Of a DNA stretch of 64,000 nucleotides, positions 35,801-48,569 are shown one piece after another; within the stretch, counting starts at the first letter, position 1; each line of letters opens with the position of its first letter. A model generated the notes under the pieces. That model did not search any database. It was not told the DNA's origin and saw only the letters and a list, made by a program, of their open reading frames with translations. The stretch lies in assembly GCF_010015445.1 (NCBI RefSeq), contig NC_053119.1, positions 29,792,383 to 29,856,382 of the forward strand, in the 5' to 3' direction. The position numbers and the translations under genes were made by a program. Source of the DNA: Perca fluviatilis (lineage: Eukaryota > Chordata > Actinopteri > Perciformes > Percidae).

Positions 35801-38800
35801 CCTACTCATATATGAGCAGCAGTTGCATTCTTTTTACCTCTTCTTATGAATCTCCAGCACTTCATACCTTACACGTGATGAGTGTTGACTTGTCTTGATC
35901 TTTGATTATAAGTTTCTTGAAATATGGCCATAAATGAGAACACAAGATCAGTAGGATCAGAGTCCCAATAAAAGATCGCTCAATAAGAGAGCTTTGTTTG
36001 TAATACCTCTAAATTATTCAGATGCAGATGATTGAACTGCAACACATCAAAGGATACTAGGTGAAATTGGGTAAAAGGTGAGATATGGAGCAATAAAAAG
36101 TAACAATTGCTATATATAGCATATTTATTACAGTCCCAAATTGCAATAAAATAGTAGAATTAGCATGTGAAACGATCACTGTGGGGCTGAGAGAAGTAGT
36201 TAAAAGAGCTTATATACAGCTTATTTCCATTACAGTCAAAATACTCCTCTCATGCTCAGGGGTGGAATATAATTAATTACATTTACTTAAGTATTAAGTA
36301 ATTAGAGGTAATTGTACTTTACTTGAGTATTTCTGTCTTCTGCAACTTTATACTTCCACTCCACTAGAAGTTAGAGGCAAATACTGTACTTTTAACTCAA
36401 CTACATTTGTCTGACAGCTTTAGTTGATTTTCAGATGACAATTTGAGGATGACGGCGGATTTTCTGACACCGTGAAAAGTTGACTTTATAGAGCTAGGTG
36501 GTTCTCACAGGACAGGGACAATACAAACATATGATCATCTCATAAAATATGATGCATTGCTGTAGATTAAACTACCCAACAGTATATAAAGAAGTCAAAA
36601 TGAGCACAACCTTAAACATAAGTAAACTGCAACATACACATTAATTATGGAGTGTGGTCTAGACCTACTCTATCTGTGTAAGTGTCTTGAGATAACTCCT
36701 GTTATGATTTGATACTATAAATAAAATTGAATTGAAATTGAATTAATGCAGCAGTAATATTAATTCTGAAAGATGTAATAGCTAAACATTGAACAAACAT
36801 TTTACTGCACAATGAATGAGTACTTTTGCTTGTAATACCTAAAGTAATCACACATGCAGACAGGATCCGGAAAGATCGTTCACACATACTCTTCAATGAA
36901 AATGAACTCCTCCCATGTGGCAGATGCTACAGAGCCAGTGGGTGCAAAAGCAACCGCCTTAAGCTTTCAATTGTCCCCACATCGATAGCACTACTGAACA
37001 AACAACCAGTCCAGTCCTCATCACTATAATACTGTGCTGGCCTTAACCAATGTAACCTGTGTATGTTTACTCACCATGTGCAATTTCTTATATTCGCAAT
37101 TTGCATTATTTATTGCATTCTTTATAATTCCCATACTATGTGTAACTTACTTTAGAATGGGGCACGTGCAATACTTTACTATATCCTCTCAACTAGTGGA
37201 TGATCTTTATTTTTATTTTTTCTTGTCTTAAAGTACATTGTTGTCTTGACATTTATTGTCATGTACTGTACTGTCTGTTGATAACTAATGCATGTGTTTG
37301 TATGCAGCAGACAAATTTCCTACGGGTCAATAAAGTTGATCTTATCTTAAAGAACATTCTGCTGATAATACTTACATACGTTTACTTAAGTAAGATTTTG
37401 AATACAGGACATTTACTAGTAGTGGATTATTTTCACAGTGTGGTACTAGTACTTTAACTTAAGTAACGGATCGGAATACTTTTTCCACCACTGCTCATGC
37501 TTCATTTTTCCCATCCTCTTATTCCCTCAAATCCACCACCTCACTCCCTGCTTGTCCTCCCTCTGTCCTCTGCACCAGGTCAGCATGTGTACCTGTCAGC
37601 CAAGGTAAACGGCAGTCTGGTGGTCAGAGCCTACACTCCAGTATCCAGCGATGAGGACCAGGGATGTGTCGACCTTGTGGTCAAGGTACTGTTTTTAACA
37701 TTACTGATATAGGGCACAGACGTCATGGTTGGCCTATAACTGCAGAGGTTTTTGTGTGGGTTATTTGGGTTGAAATATTGAAGGAATTTAAGGAATTCCA
37801 AGACAAAACCAAGTGTCATGCTTACAAGAGGATAAATACCAGCTAGAGTTTTAAATTTAGCGACTAGCTGGTGCACCTAAGGGTGTGTGACTGGGAAGTT
37901 GTCGGTTCAATCCCCAGACCGACAGGATAAAATCTGGGTGGGGAAAGCGAAAGAGCGGCACTTGTCCCTCCCTCATTACCACCACTGAGGTGCCCTTGAG
38001 CAAGGCCCTTAACCCCAACCGCTCCAGTGGAGCTGCTCAATGGCCAGCAGATCAGACTCTGGTTGTACTGGGCAGCTTCTAGGTATGAATGTGTAACTGT
38101 GTGAATGTGACAGGTAGTCGTTGCAAATGAGAATTTGTTCTCAATCGACTTACCTGGATAAATAAAGGTTAAATTAAAATTAAAAAATTAAAAACATGGT
38201 GGAGCATTTAGCAGCTAAAGAGACCAAAACAGAGCTAAAAGGAGAGTGAATAATGGATGGACTTACATTGGCTAGACTCCAAATGAATGTTGCTCTTTAT
38301 CTGCACAATGTGTGAATAAGCAATTGTTTGCTAACATGTTAGCAGTATCACCTTTATGAGTTGATAATAAGCCAACTTAATGTTCACAAAAGAATCAATA
38401 AATGGAGGTATAAGCGAATGGTTTTAACAAAAGTTACCCACACTCAGGACCCTTACTATTGTGTTGTTAGCAGGACAAACTATTGGCTATGCTAACAATG
38501 CTAAGAGGTGATTTTTTTTTTGTATGCCCCGTAGAGGCAAAGATGAGAAAACAGTTTAAAATTGTTGTGTCCTTTTTTTGTAACTCAAGGTGTACTACAA
38601 GAACTGCCACCCCTCCTTCCCAGAGGGAGGGAAGATGTCTCAGTACCTGGACAACATGGCTATTGGAGATAGCATTGACTTCAGAGGACCCAATGGACTG
38701 CTCGTGTATCAGGGAAATGGTACGGTGTGTGTGCATAAAGAAAACAAAGAAAGATAAAGAATAAAAGACTAATGAAAACTGCCACCAGCAGATGTCACTG

Positions 38801-41418
38801 TGGTACAATATAAGACTGTCAAAGCAACTTGGACTGCCAAACACATAGGCCTACTAATAATGAATCTTACTCTCTCATGGTCAGGTCAGTTTTCCATCAG
38901 ACCAGACAAGAAGTCAGAGCCGAAAGTTCGGAAGTTTAAGCAAGTTGGAATGATCGCTGGAGGAACAGGTGAGGGAGACATAAAGTGATTCCCTAAGTAT
39001 GCTCACTATATTAATAATTTGCATCATACAGTATTAGCTGAAAAACTGGATTGGCATAGTTTTATATAGAATTTACACCTAAATTGGCGGAAGCTTATTG
39101 GACTGTAATGGCTGATTCGTGGACATTCGCCCCGGTGTATTGGTCAGAATGCATTTGACACGACCTCAGTATTCGGTCTGAGCGACCTTAGTTAGAGTAG
39201 ATTTATAAACCCATGGTTCTGTAAACAGAACATGGACGCTTAAGGAATGTAGTTTAACTTCCAAGACCATTTGAGGATATGGCCTTTGCAGCCTCACTGT
39301 TGACAATATCATTTTATTGACAATTTAGAAGTTACTTATATACCTTCCCATAATACCCTAGAAACAAACCATCCTCTGAGACTAATTTCAATGACTTTTA
39401 CCATCACAGGCATCACTCCTATGCTGCAGTTGATCCGCAGCATCACAGCAGACCCCACTGATAGCACCAAGTGCTCCCTCATATTTGCCAACCAGGTCCG
39501 CTATGTGTGGTATATTGTTTTGGGAAATCTTTCCTTCTGTCTCATTGTTAAAAAGTATTACTGTTCATAAATGGAAAATACTCAAAAATAAAATTTCTTT
39601 TACTTACTCCCTCTCAGACTGAGAAAGACATCCTTCTGAGGGAGGAGCTGGAAGAGGTAAAAAAGAACCACCCTGATAAAGTGAAGCTGTGGTTCACACT
39701 GGACAAACCTCCGATGGGTAAGACAGCATTTCTTTAACTATGGATCTAACAACATGGTGGCTGGCGGGACCCTACTCAATATAAGCTGCCCTGTGTTTTA
39801 AAAGTGCACCCTGAAGCATTTTAACAACCAGAACAGGTGCTGTTCTTTAAACAGATATTGTTCTTATGACTTCTGACCAAAAAAGCAACAGGTATGTGTA
39901 ATGTGGTCCTAATTTAAAAACAACTAGCACTGCAATACATTAACATGAGACAGATGCTAAAAAGCTGCACTCATCAATATTTAGGCTAACAGCTGATCAA
40001 ATGACAATGTATAATGTGAAAGGGGTCACTTGATGGGTCGCACAGAAAATGATCACCCAGTTCTCCTCAACTGTGAAGAACTTTGCATATTTCAGTTAAT
40101 TGTTTTGGTTTTACGGCCCACTGCTCTCATTAATCTCATTTCCAGCAGCCGGCATGTAATAAACCCACTGCACACTACCTGCCCTCACCAAACGACAGAC
40201 AGACAAAGTTGGGAACTAGCTGGTGAACATTTAGCAGCTAAAGAGCAAGAAGATATGTTTCTCAGGAGTTAGTGGAGACAAAACTATGGCTAAAAGGCGA
40301 GTAAATATTGGACTTACACTTACCAGGTTGCCAAAAACATGACTTTAAATAGAAATATCATATTAAAAGGGAGCAAAACATGACATAGTGAGACACTTAA
40401 CTTATGCTTGCTTCCCATAATGTGGGATCTGGTGGAAACATTTCCATGACTAATTTGATCATGTTACCATAAAGGACATACAGTACATGTATTAGTGCAG
40501 TGCCAGGCTATATGAATCTGAATAAATCAGCCTCAAAGCCTGGCCCTCTAATTTCACTTCTGGATATTCAGAGTGGGAAACCAAACAAAGGTTCCTCAGC
40601 TGGAGAAAATCCCCACAGGCTGAGGAAGAAGATAGTTCCAACAAGGTGTTACAGTGGCTTAGCAAACGCTCATGTCTTCCTTTGCATAATTCTTTGAGGA
40701 AGCAGAAATTATTCATGAGCGTAATGTTGTTACGTAATCTCTGTTGTGAGGGCCTTGAATGCCACTCATATTCTGTCTAGTCTTTCATTAGTTCCACACA
40801 GAATAGAAACACATCGGTCCTTGATCATTATTCATTCAAAACAGGTGTTGCTTTTTGTTAGCAGTGTCATTATTTGGTTGCCTTGGGGGGAGAGATGACT
40901 ATCTGTGGATGAAAGCACAAGTTCAACAAACCTTGTCATGTTTCTTGTTGATAATAGCATCAGTTGAAATCTTCCCGTGGAGAAAACAAAAACTAAGCCG
41001 ATCATGTTAGTACACATTTTTCGTCTTCTCCGATGAATAAGCCATATTATAAACCACATTATGCCAGTATAGAAGAGGGATGAAGACCAAACAACTGTGT
41101 CAAAAAGTTAACTTTTTTAGGAAAAATATGTTTTCATTCTGAATTTTGCCAGCTAAAAAAAAAAAGATGTTGAAATGCAAGTTGTTAAACATTTCTCTAA
41201 AGTTGAAGGTTAATCTTGCGTTCTCTCTCTTGCCTTTTCCTCAAGATTGGAGCTACAGCTCAGGGTTTGTGACCGATGACATGATCAAGGACCACCTTCC
41301 TGCTCCATCTACTGATGTCCTTGTTGTCCTGTGCGGTCCTCCACCGATGATCCAGAAAGCCTGTTTGCCAAATCTGGATAAGCTGGGACACAGAACAGAA
41401 AACATTTTTGCATACTAG
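32803..41418 (+). CDS. cyb5r2: NADH-cytochrome b5 reductase 2
   Basis: Nine coding exons join in frame: 32803-32817, 33109-33252, 35598-35670, 37579-37685, 38590-38719, 38885-38968, 39410-39495, 39618-39717, 41246-41418 (303 residues). The enzyme passes electrons from NADH through FAD to cytochrome b5, supporting fatty-acid desaturation and sterol synthesis at membranes. Residues about 9-28 form a hydrophobic anchor, absent from human CYB5R2 as I recall it but like CYB5R3. The FAD site is RAYTPVS (94-100) and [17 protein letters not shown] (about 182-189) and CGPPPM (276-281) are the nucleotide-binding segments. The C-terminus is IFAY. The short first exon (five codons) is inferred from splice signals and phase; an in-frame ATG in exon 2 (MAAIS) is an alternative start. 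Placement beside ovch2 and toward ppfibp2 favours cyb5r2 over cyb5r3. Confidence 0.92.
33732..34494 (+). mobile_element. Tc1-like deletion derivative with about 200-base inverted repeats
   Basis: The left arm (33732 to about 33905) and right arm (about 34320-34494) are inverted copies, starting CTAAACTTAGCACAAAAAGT on each side. Between them a piece of transposase survives. It sits in cyb5r2 intron 2. Confidence 0.8.
33942..34187 (+). pseudogene. Tc1-like transposase C-terminal fragment
   Basis: This 81-residue frame contains [18 protein letters not shown] with the catalytic Glu, then the usual C-terminal helices ending [11 protein letters not shown] and a stop. The DNA-binding domain and both Asp residues are deleted. 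The family differs from the copy at 22630-24232 (HLWD instead of MVWG). Confidence 0.85.
34541..34670 (-). repeat. tRNA-derived SINE, reverse orientation
   Basis: The minus strand shows 'gggttcaaatccgacctgtgac' (B-box like), 'cctgcatgtcttcc' and 'ctatccaataaaggcag', matching the 62584-62733 SINE family. Confidence 0.6.
34818..35290. repeat. Interspersed repeat with a 23-base tandem duplication
   Basis: The ends read 'tgtcatggtttc' and 'cacaactgtgaca', roughly inverted. At about 34964-35010 the unit 'ggaacaggcagaatcccaaaac' occurs twice head to tail. The superfamily is not assigned. Confidence 0.5.
36257..37493. mobile_element. hAT-type MITE interrupted by LINE sequence, with an exact 8-base target duplication
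   Basis: The ends are CAGGGGTGGAATATAA and the complement of CAGTGGTGGAAAAAGT, and the flanks are CTCATGCT at both 36249-36256 and 37494-37501. The middle (about 36640-37345) is a separate LINE insertion. The element ends 85 bases before cyb5r2 exon 4. Confidence 0.85.
36640..37345 (+). mobile_element. Truncated LINE 3' ends nested in the MITE
   Basis: At 36643-36745 lies the 'gagtgtggtctagacctactc ... ataaataaaattgaattg' tail also seen at 18090-18200. From about 36826 an open stretch ([20 protein letters not shown], then [14 protein letters not shown]) resembles the extreme C-terminus of a fish LINE ORF2. It is followed by an A/T-rich 3' UTR ending 'gggtcaataaagttgatcttatctta'. Confidence 0.55.
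37862..38180 (+). repeat. tRNA-derived SINE in cyb5r2 intron 4
   Basis: A B-box (GGTTCAATCCCC) near 37904, the SINE core 'gtgcccttgagcaaggcccttaaccccaa' in part, and a tail 'ttgttctcaatcgacttacctgg', then 'ataaataaaggttaaatt' are visible. The tail is the type shared with salmonid-like LINE 3' ends. Confidence 0.8.
38195..38420 (+). repeat. Non-autonomous repeat, second copy at 40200-40350
   Basis: Shared phrases are 'atttagcagctaaagag', 'gctaaaaggagagtgaat' and 'ggacttaca'. The same family is inverted at about 4150-4440. Confidence 0.6.
39718..41245. other. cyb5r2 intron 8, no further gene
   Basis: Apart from the repeat at 40200-40350, only unassigned intronic sequence is seen. Confidence 0.4.
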
Positions 41419-41689
41419 TCTTTTGATTGACTACAAAATGTCTTTATTCCCTGTAATCAACCAATCACTAAACCAAAAATCAATGTATGAACACCATTAA
41501 TGGCCTAATACTATCATGCTTTTCATTTAGGCATGTGTGGTTTTGATGGCAGTGATACTAGTACAACTACCAACCTGTACCATGAAGTGGGTACACAATT
41601 GGCATCAAAATGAACCAGTATCATCACTATGAAAATTTCTATGGACTCAGGTGTCTTCTTTTATATACAGTATTTCATCAAACTTCCTA

Positions 41690-41735
41690 TCTGTGGGTGC
41701 CTGGGTAGCTAACCTGGTAGAGCGCGAGCCCATAA
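41690..41735 (+). repeat. SINE 5' (tRNA-like) scrap
   Basis: The stretch 'gggtagctaacctggtagagcgcgagccca' resembles the A-box half of a tRNA-derived SINE; the rest is missing. It lies in the cyb5r2 3' UTR region. Confidence 0.45.
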
Positions 41736-41998
41736 CAATTAGTACAACACGTCATAAGTTAAGTTTTTTTGAAAGAGATTTGAGGAATTTTAAAAAGCAA
41801 CTTTTAAAAAGTTTCAGCTTTAGTGCCAAATTATCTCTTTGTACATTGCTCTGGAAATGAAAAAAAATTGTGCATAACTATAAGGAAAGCTGAGTTTGTT
41901 CTAAACATTTTGATATGAAACACATGGGGATCAGTTATATGCAAATACCTTAAAAAGGTGAATTTAAGAAGCTGGGTGAAAATGCCCTTAGCCCTTAA

Positions 41999-42044
41999 AA
42001 TAAATTTATTTTTTAGGCCAAAATGTGAATTCATGTGAAATAAA
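41999..42044 (+). terminator. Polyadenylation signals of cyb5r2
   Basis: Two AATAAA hexamers (41999-42004 and 42039-42044) lie about 600 bases after the stop codon. Confidence 0.5.
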
Positions 42045-42049
42045 GATGT

Positions 42050-43019
42050 AAAAATGACAGTGTTGGTTTTAATATTTTATGCTATATACAATCAAAGCAC
42101 TGATGTATTGCAGTTCTACAGTTTTTACTAGATAAACTATTGTATAATATAACAACTGTACCTAACATGAACTTGATAGTATATACAAGACTTTCACCTT
42201 TAATGTGAAACATGCAAATCAGAATCAGGTTTATTGCCAAGTTTTTTGCATAACAAAAAACATAGTAAAAGAAAATGAAATGAAAAAAAAAAACAGCAAA
42301 TAGCCTACTGCAAAAGTCAGGAAACTATATATAGAATAGAAAAATTTACAATACAAATATGAACACATACTATAGAAATATCTAGCCTACAATATATCTG
42401 TTTTAAAATTAAAAAAGCTGTACATGTTTGTGCATGAATGTGCAAAATGACCAGGTAATGCAAAGGTTTGCAGTATGAAGTATAAAGAATATGTGCAAAT
42501 TACAGCAGTAGTAGTCCAATAGATGTCCGTTAATGTAACGCATAGAGACAGATGTGGAGGCTTTACGTTAATATAAACATATCATTTAATTTATTGTAAG
42601 TTATTTATTCAAAAATCTCTCATCAGACCATTACATTACATTACATTTATTTAGCTGACACTCATCCACAGTGATTTACAACACATATATTTAATACCAT
42701 ATGGATACAACACCAAAATAGCAAAGGTCATGCAGTTACATCCAAACAAACTACAGCAGTAGACTACAATTGTAGTTAATGATTACAAATGTATATAATT
42801 CATACTAAAAATTATAATATAACACTGACTGAATACAGTAATTCGTTCTTAAATAGCGCTATTGCTATTCACAACCGATTTTGTCCGACATCCATGAAGG
42901 CATCACCGGAAAATGGGCGTGTTTCTCTTCACCAACATGTCGGCATAGGAGTTTTTATCAAAACTTTACAGTGAATATTTAATCAATTTAGACGTCCAGC
43001 AGTTAACAATTGGAGGAAT
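42050..43019. other. cyb5r2-poglut3 intergenic region
   Basis: A common fish interspersed repeat is visible at about 42625-42700 ('acattacatttatttagctgac'). The poglut3 promoter must lie in the last few hundred bases; I see no clear TATA box. Confidence 0.4.
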
Positions 43020-46000
43020 ATGGTGTGTGAGCGTAGCGTTGACTTAGTTAAGCCTTTTGATAAAGGTTTATTATGTAGGTTTATAGTTTTAGGGGTATTC
43101 ATCAGCATAAACTTTCCGGTTTCTGACTGTGAAGGAATCAATTCAGAGAGATGTCTCGTCTGGGGTCCAGGGCTGAACCCCGACACAGTTTTACCCGTCC
43201 GCTACTTCTTTATTCAAGCGGTCAATTCAAAAGGAGAGAACCTGACTTTATCTCCAGGTAAACCGACCACAAACATTGTATGTGTTAAAAATGTGCGTCA
43301 TTATTTTAAACATAGGATCACTGGAACGGTTGCAGCCAAATGGCTAGCTAAGCTAGCTAACAACTAACGTTAAACCCCAAACTGATTTGGCAACGACATA
43401 GCTATGGTTTGTACATAATCAACAAATGTAGACTAGCTACATCCAACAATGGTTTGTTCGTGTTATTATCGGCGATAACTGATTAGTAAACGCACTATAG
43501 TTTAATAATCATAACTAATGTTTCTTAGCCTTGAAACCCGTTCTAGTGCTCTTTTGAATCATCCTCGGTGTCCCATAACCCTGAAAAAAGTATTTTCGAG
43601 AGGTGACTTTGGTCAACTAACAACAAATGGCCATGTATCAGGGCTAGGCAGGTTTGTGCAAAAATTATGGAAGCTATGGATTAATTAACACCTGCAGAAA
43701 GATGAAATGAAGTATATTTGTCACTTTATTTGTCTTTTATATGTGTTGTTTAGGTAAAGACACATTTAAAGTGAAGATAAGTCCGCTGGACAAACAGGAG
43801 CACATTCGTATCCACGTACCTCCACCTCTGGACAGGGGAGATGGGTCTTTTCTGGTAAGGTACCGGCTCTATGGCACTGTGCTGAAGGGACTGGAGGTTG
43901 AAGTCCTCCACCAAGATGCTGCTGTTGCCAAGTCACCTTACGTCATCCAAGGTTTGTGTTGCGTTATGCAATAAACACTGGCATGGGTTCATGTCAAGTA
44001 ATTATTATTTGTATTGTCCATAATCACAAAAGGGCTTTTTAATCTGGACAGACATGCACCACACACTAAAGAGCTGTGTTGCAAAAGAAAACCCATATTT
44101 TATCACCAGTATGACAAATATATGCACGATGAGAAAAAACAAAGCCTCACTGAGCTTGTCACGGTCATTTTTATGCAAATTAAATTGTTATTATATATTA
44201 TAATATTGTGGCCAATTTGCGATTCACATCACAATCCCCTCAAAACAGCACACCAGATGCTTTGCAAATATGGAGAAATTGTGTAACATGAGTTCATCCT
44301 GTCTCAAAAAGGCTAGACATCATCACTGTTTCATAACAGAGTTTAACACCAGCTCCTTAATACTATGCGTATAGATCAATAAAATGCATCATTAATTCTG
44401 AGGGTGCCAACAGTAAAATGTGATGCAGAAGAGATGGAACAAATGCCACCTTGCTTTGACCTGCTCTGGCTCCTTCGTCTAACCCTATGTGTCTCATTGT
44501 TTAACGCTCAGGTCCAGCCTATCATGAATACTGCGACTGTCCAGAACCCAATGCTTCCGTTTGGCAGAGCATCATGCAGTGTCCCGCTGAGGAGCCTCAA
44601 ATTCTGGCAGACTTTAAAACTTTTCCAACAATTGACCTGCAGCGTCTCCGACAGGAAGCGCCTCCCAGATTCGCCAACAGAGGAGGTCTCATTCACTACG
44701 CCATCATCAACAACAAGTTGTACCGCCGCACTCTGGGAAAATATACCGACTTTAAGATGTTTTCTGATGAAATGCTGCTCTCTCTAACAAGAAAGGTAAG
44801 GTTGTGTGTGAGTTCTAGGGATGTTAAAGGATCATACTGGTGTTTTTGCACGTTTTGGCACATTTACTACATAGTTTCTAGAGATGTTCCGATACCATTT
44901 TATCCTTCCAGATATCCATTCCGATATATAAACTTGCTATCAACCGATGCTGAGTACAGACCTGATACCAGTGCTTTTAAAAAAAATGAAATTATTTTTT
45001 TTTTTTTATCAACTGTATGCTACTAGCCCTGTGTAGATGTAATATGATTGCTGTCCTTGTTGTATGGCCTAGCTTAGGTTAAACCTTTGTAAAACAGGAA
45101 CAAATACAGAGAATGAATGCCATAGAACTTCCTTTTATCATCTAGTTTGACAGTCAGTCAAAACAGAAAAATAAATATAATTCTAATACATAGCAATTCC
45201 ATTAAAATACTACTAAAGTGCAGCTCAATTTACAAGTTTGCAAACAGCTGTTATATCCAGGGGAAAGACTCTCGTACTCCCCAGTACCAGCCTTTTAGGC
45301 ATTTCCGATACTGGTATCGGTATAGGAACAACTGTAGTAATTTCTTAATGTAACTGTCAAGAGACTGCATGTGGCATATTGTGGTTGGTGATTTCAATTT
45401 CTGTTTTTTTGTGGTTGAAGGTTAGGGTGCCTGATGTGGAGTTTTACTTAAATGTTGGTGACTGGCCATTAGAGACGAGGAGGGCTGATGCTGTTCCAGT
45501 CTTGTCATGGTGTGGCTCTACAGACACACGGGACATTGTCCTCCCCACTTACGAGGTCACACACTCCACCCTGGAGACCATGAGAGGTGTCACCAATGAC
45601 CTGCTGTCTGTCCAGGGAAACACAGGTAACACAAACGCACACAAACACACTTTTATCTTTATTAGGGAGCTGAGATCTGCGACGGGGTCTCTCATGCAGT
45701 TGTAGGCCTTCCAGAAGCTTTGTAATCCAGTCTTTTTCCGGAGCATTTTTTAAAAAAAAAAATTTTTTTTTTTCAATTGATCCACAATGATGAAATCATA
45801 CATCATATTACACAAAACGATATATCCCGTCACAGTGGCGGCTTAATTGTTTTTTTTGCCTGGAAGATGAAAGCTTACCTGTTCCAAAGAGTGCTCTTAT
45901 AAGATTGTATGCCTTTCAGAAGCTTTGTAATCAGGTCTGGAACTGCAATGTCTTTTCAGAACCTTTGTACACTAAATTCAAAATGATATATCAAAACCTA

Positions 46001-46108
46001 AACAGTTATGTCTATTTTTCGGCATGAAAACGTCTCGATTTGTTGTCTGTCACCATTTTTTCTATTCCATTTAGGCCAGGATTAATCTGCAAAGATAGCA
46101 CGTAAGTG

Positions 46109-46163
<55 letters not shown>

Positions 46164-48569
46164 TGTAACAATGTTTTCAAAAAAAAAAAACAAACCAAAA
46201 TTTAACTTTTAAGGTCAATAATTCTGATGATGTTCTTTTTTGTGGTTTAAATACTTATGAATTGATTATTGTACACATGCTAACTTCTGTTTCTCTCACA
46301 GCATTTGTAGTCATTAATTGTGTATGTGGATTCTAACCTCTGACTGTTTTTGCATTTTAATCACAATAGTGTGAGAAAAAACTGGAAAGTTATTTGAATT
46401 TGAAGTAATGAGTCAGGAGATGTAGCCGCCCTTACCCCAGGCTTAATGTGTCCTTAAAGTCCTCCTTTTATACACTATTGTTAGTTCAATATTCCCTATT
46501 ATACAGTATTTCACAAAAGTGAGTACACGCTTCACATTTTAGTAAATATTTCATTATATATTTTAATGTGACAACACTGAAGAAATGACACTTTGTTACA
46601 ATGTAAAGTATTAAGTTTACAGCTTGTATAACAGTGTAAATGTGCAGTCCCCTCCAAATAACTCCACATACAGCCATTAATGTCTAAACCGCTGGCAACA
46701 AAAGTCAGTACACCCCTATGTTAAATTCCCATAGAGGCAGGCAGATTTTTATTTTTAAAGGCTAGTTAGTTTGCATATGCATCCTGATAAAGAGATGATA
46801 GAGAGATGATTTTATGGAAAGTACCCCATGCCAATGTATAGTATCCTGGATCCATGAAATAACTGGCCTTTAAAAATAAAAATCTGCCTGCCTCTATGGG
46901 AATTTAACATAGGGTTGTACTGACTTTTGTTGCCAGCAGTTTAGACATTAAGTTATACAAGCTGTACACTTAATACTTTACATTGTAGCAAAGTGTCATT
47001 TCTTCAGTGTTGTCCCATTAAAAGATGTGAGGGGTGTACTCACTTTTGTGAGATACTGTATGTCTAATTGTTTGTTTCTGCCTTTTGGAGGTAACATTTG
47101 GATCCCTTTCTCCAGGGCCTCCATGGATTAACAAAACAGATCGAGCGTTTTTCCGTGGCCGGGACAGTCGAGAGGAACGCCTTCACCTGGTCTCTCTGTC
47201 CAAGAAAAACCCAGAGATGCTGGATGCAGGCATCACAGGATGGTTCTTCTTCAGAGACCGGGAGAAACATGTTGGCAAAGCACCGCTTGTTGGATTCTTT
47301 GACTTCTTTAAGGTAAGGAAAAATAAGTAAATAAATGAATATCTTGTTCTAATCTAACCCTATCCTGTAACTTAAAGCTGCAATGTGCAACTATTCTCAC
47401 TGAGGCAGGTGCTTTGCCCTTCATTTTATGTAACTGTATTATTGTTACTTTTGTCTGTTTTTTAATGTAATTTCACGTAGCCTCACCTTGACACAATTAG
47501 GGTAACTTAGAGTTTCTACAACCTGGACCCTATTTTAAGTTTTTGTGTCTGAGGGACTGATGGGAAAAACAACCTTTTGAAATTGGCCCAGTATTAAGCA
47601 AGACCGCGACATTCGACAGCGGCGAAACAAGCTACAATGTTTTGCTACAGGGCAATTGCGCACCTTCAATTTACGTACACAAAAAGTGTTTGTTTTATTA
47701 CTGACGTGCTCAGATTATTGTTCTAAGTGTCTGACAACATTATGGAATGGATCCCTACAGAGGTTAAACTTTTTGTTAACATGACACTGTTAAAAACCAT
47801 GTACCCACCAGACTCCATTTAAATAAATGGAGGAATAAATAATTTTATCATAGAAAAATACACTTCACTGTCGACAGAAACAAAAATAAAAAACTATCTA
47901 GGTTCGTCATTCCACTGTTCTAGCAATCACTACTCTGGTTTGGTTAGGCAATGGTCATTTCTGATCTGCTGACAGTTTCAGCGTTCTCGTTCAATACTAA
48001 ACCAATTTCAAAGATTGTTGTTCACATAAGTCACTTAGACACCAATGCACGAGATTACCCTTTTAAATAAATACACTAAATTAAAGAAACACTTGATATT
48101 AAAAATAGTTTGACGCTTTCTCCTCTTTTAGTACAAGTACCAGGTGAACGTGGATGGAACAGTGGCAGCGTATCGGTTTCCTTACTTGATGCTCGGGAAC
48201 AGTCTGGTTCTGAAACAGGACTCACAATATTATGAATATTTCTACAGCCAGCTTAAAGCAGGCACTCACTACATTCCCGTGAGGAGAAACCTGTCGGACC
48301 TTTTGGAGAAAATCAAATGGGCCAAAGAGAACGATGCTGAAGCGCATAAGATTGCCAGAGCAGGTCAGACAGTGGTCAGAGAGCTGCTGCAGCCCAGCAG
48401 ACTGTACTGTTACTACTACAGAGTGATGCACATGTACTCAGAGCGGCAGACAGGACAGCCAACACAGCATGCAGACATGGAGCTGGTACCTCAGCCGGAC
48501 GACCACACTGCTGTGTGTACATGTGAGGGTAAAATCCACAAAGAAACCAATATGAAAGATGAACTATGA
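43020..48569 (+). CDS. poglut3: Protein O-glucosyltransferase 3 (KDEL motif-containing protein 2)
   Basis: Six coding exons join in frame: 43020-43257, 43754-43951, 44512-44795, 45421-45625, 47116-47312, 48132-48569 (519 residues). The family transfers glucose from UDP-glucose to serines in EGF repeats of Notch and fibrillins within the ER. A hydrophobic signal region lies at about residues 16-38, with a somewhat long N-region. A filamin-type immunoglobulin domain follows (about 45-150, starting WGPGL). The GT90 catalytic domain spans about 190-480 and includes SWCGSTDTRD, FRGRDSREERL and YQVNVDGTVAAYR, the donor-binding segment. The protein ends KDEL, the ER retrieval signal. Several segments (KYTDFKMFSDE, MRGVTNDLLS, DAGITGWFFF, MELVPQP) match POGLUT3 rather than POGLUT2. 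The ATG at 43020 is the first in frame after an upstream stop. Confidence 0.93.
44810..45340. repeat. MITE in poglut3 intron 3
   Basis: The left part 'gagatgttccgatacca' and the right part 'tccgatactggtatcgg' are roughly inverted, as in common fish hAT-type MITEs. The ends are not fixed. Confidence 0.45.
46109..46157. repeat. Poly(A) tract in poglut3 intron 4
   Basis: About 47 consecutive A, followed by a second short A tract near 46181. No recognisable retroposon precedes it. Confidence 0.9.
46504..47058. mobile_element. Mariner-like foldback MITE
   Basis: The termini CAGTATTTCACAAAAGTGAG and the complement of CAGTATCTCACAAAAGTGAG are flanked by TA (46502-46503, 47059-47060). The two halves are inverted over most of their length: 'aattcccatagaggcaggca' near 46725 pairs with its complement near 46890. 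The whole 555 bases can therefore fold into one hairpin. No coding capacity. It ends 57 bases before poglut3 exon 5. Confidence 0.85.
47540..48080. repeat. Interspersed repeat, copy of the 10850 family
   Basis: Blocks 'ggcccagtattaagcaagac', 'caatttacgtacacaaaa' and 'ctcagattattgttctaagt' match 10855-10990. The end at 48011-48042 matches the DNA flanking the LINE at 3841. Confidence 0.65.
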
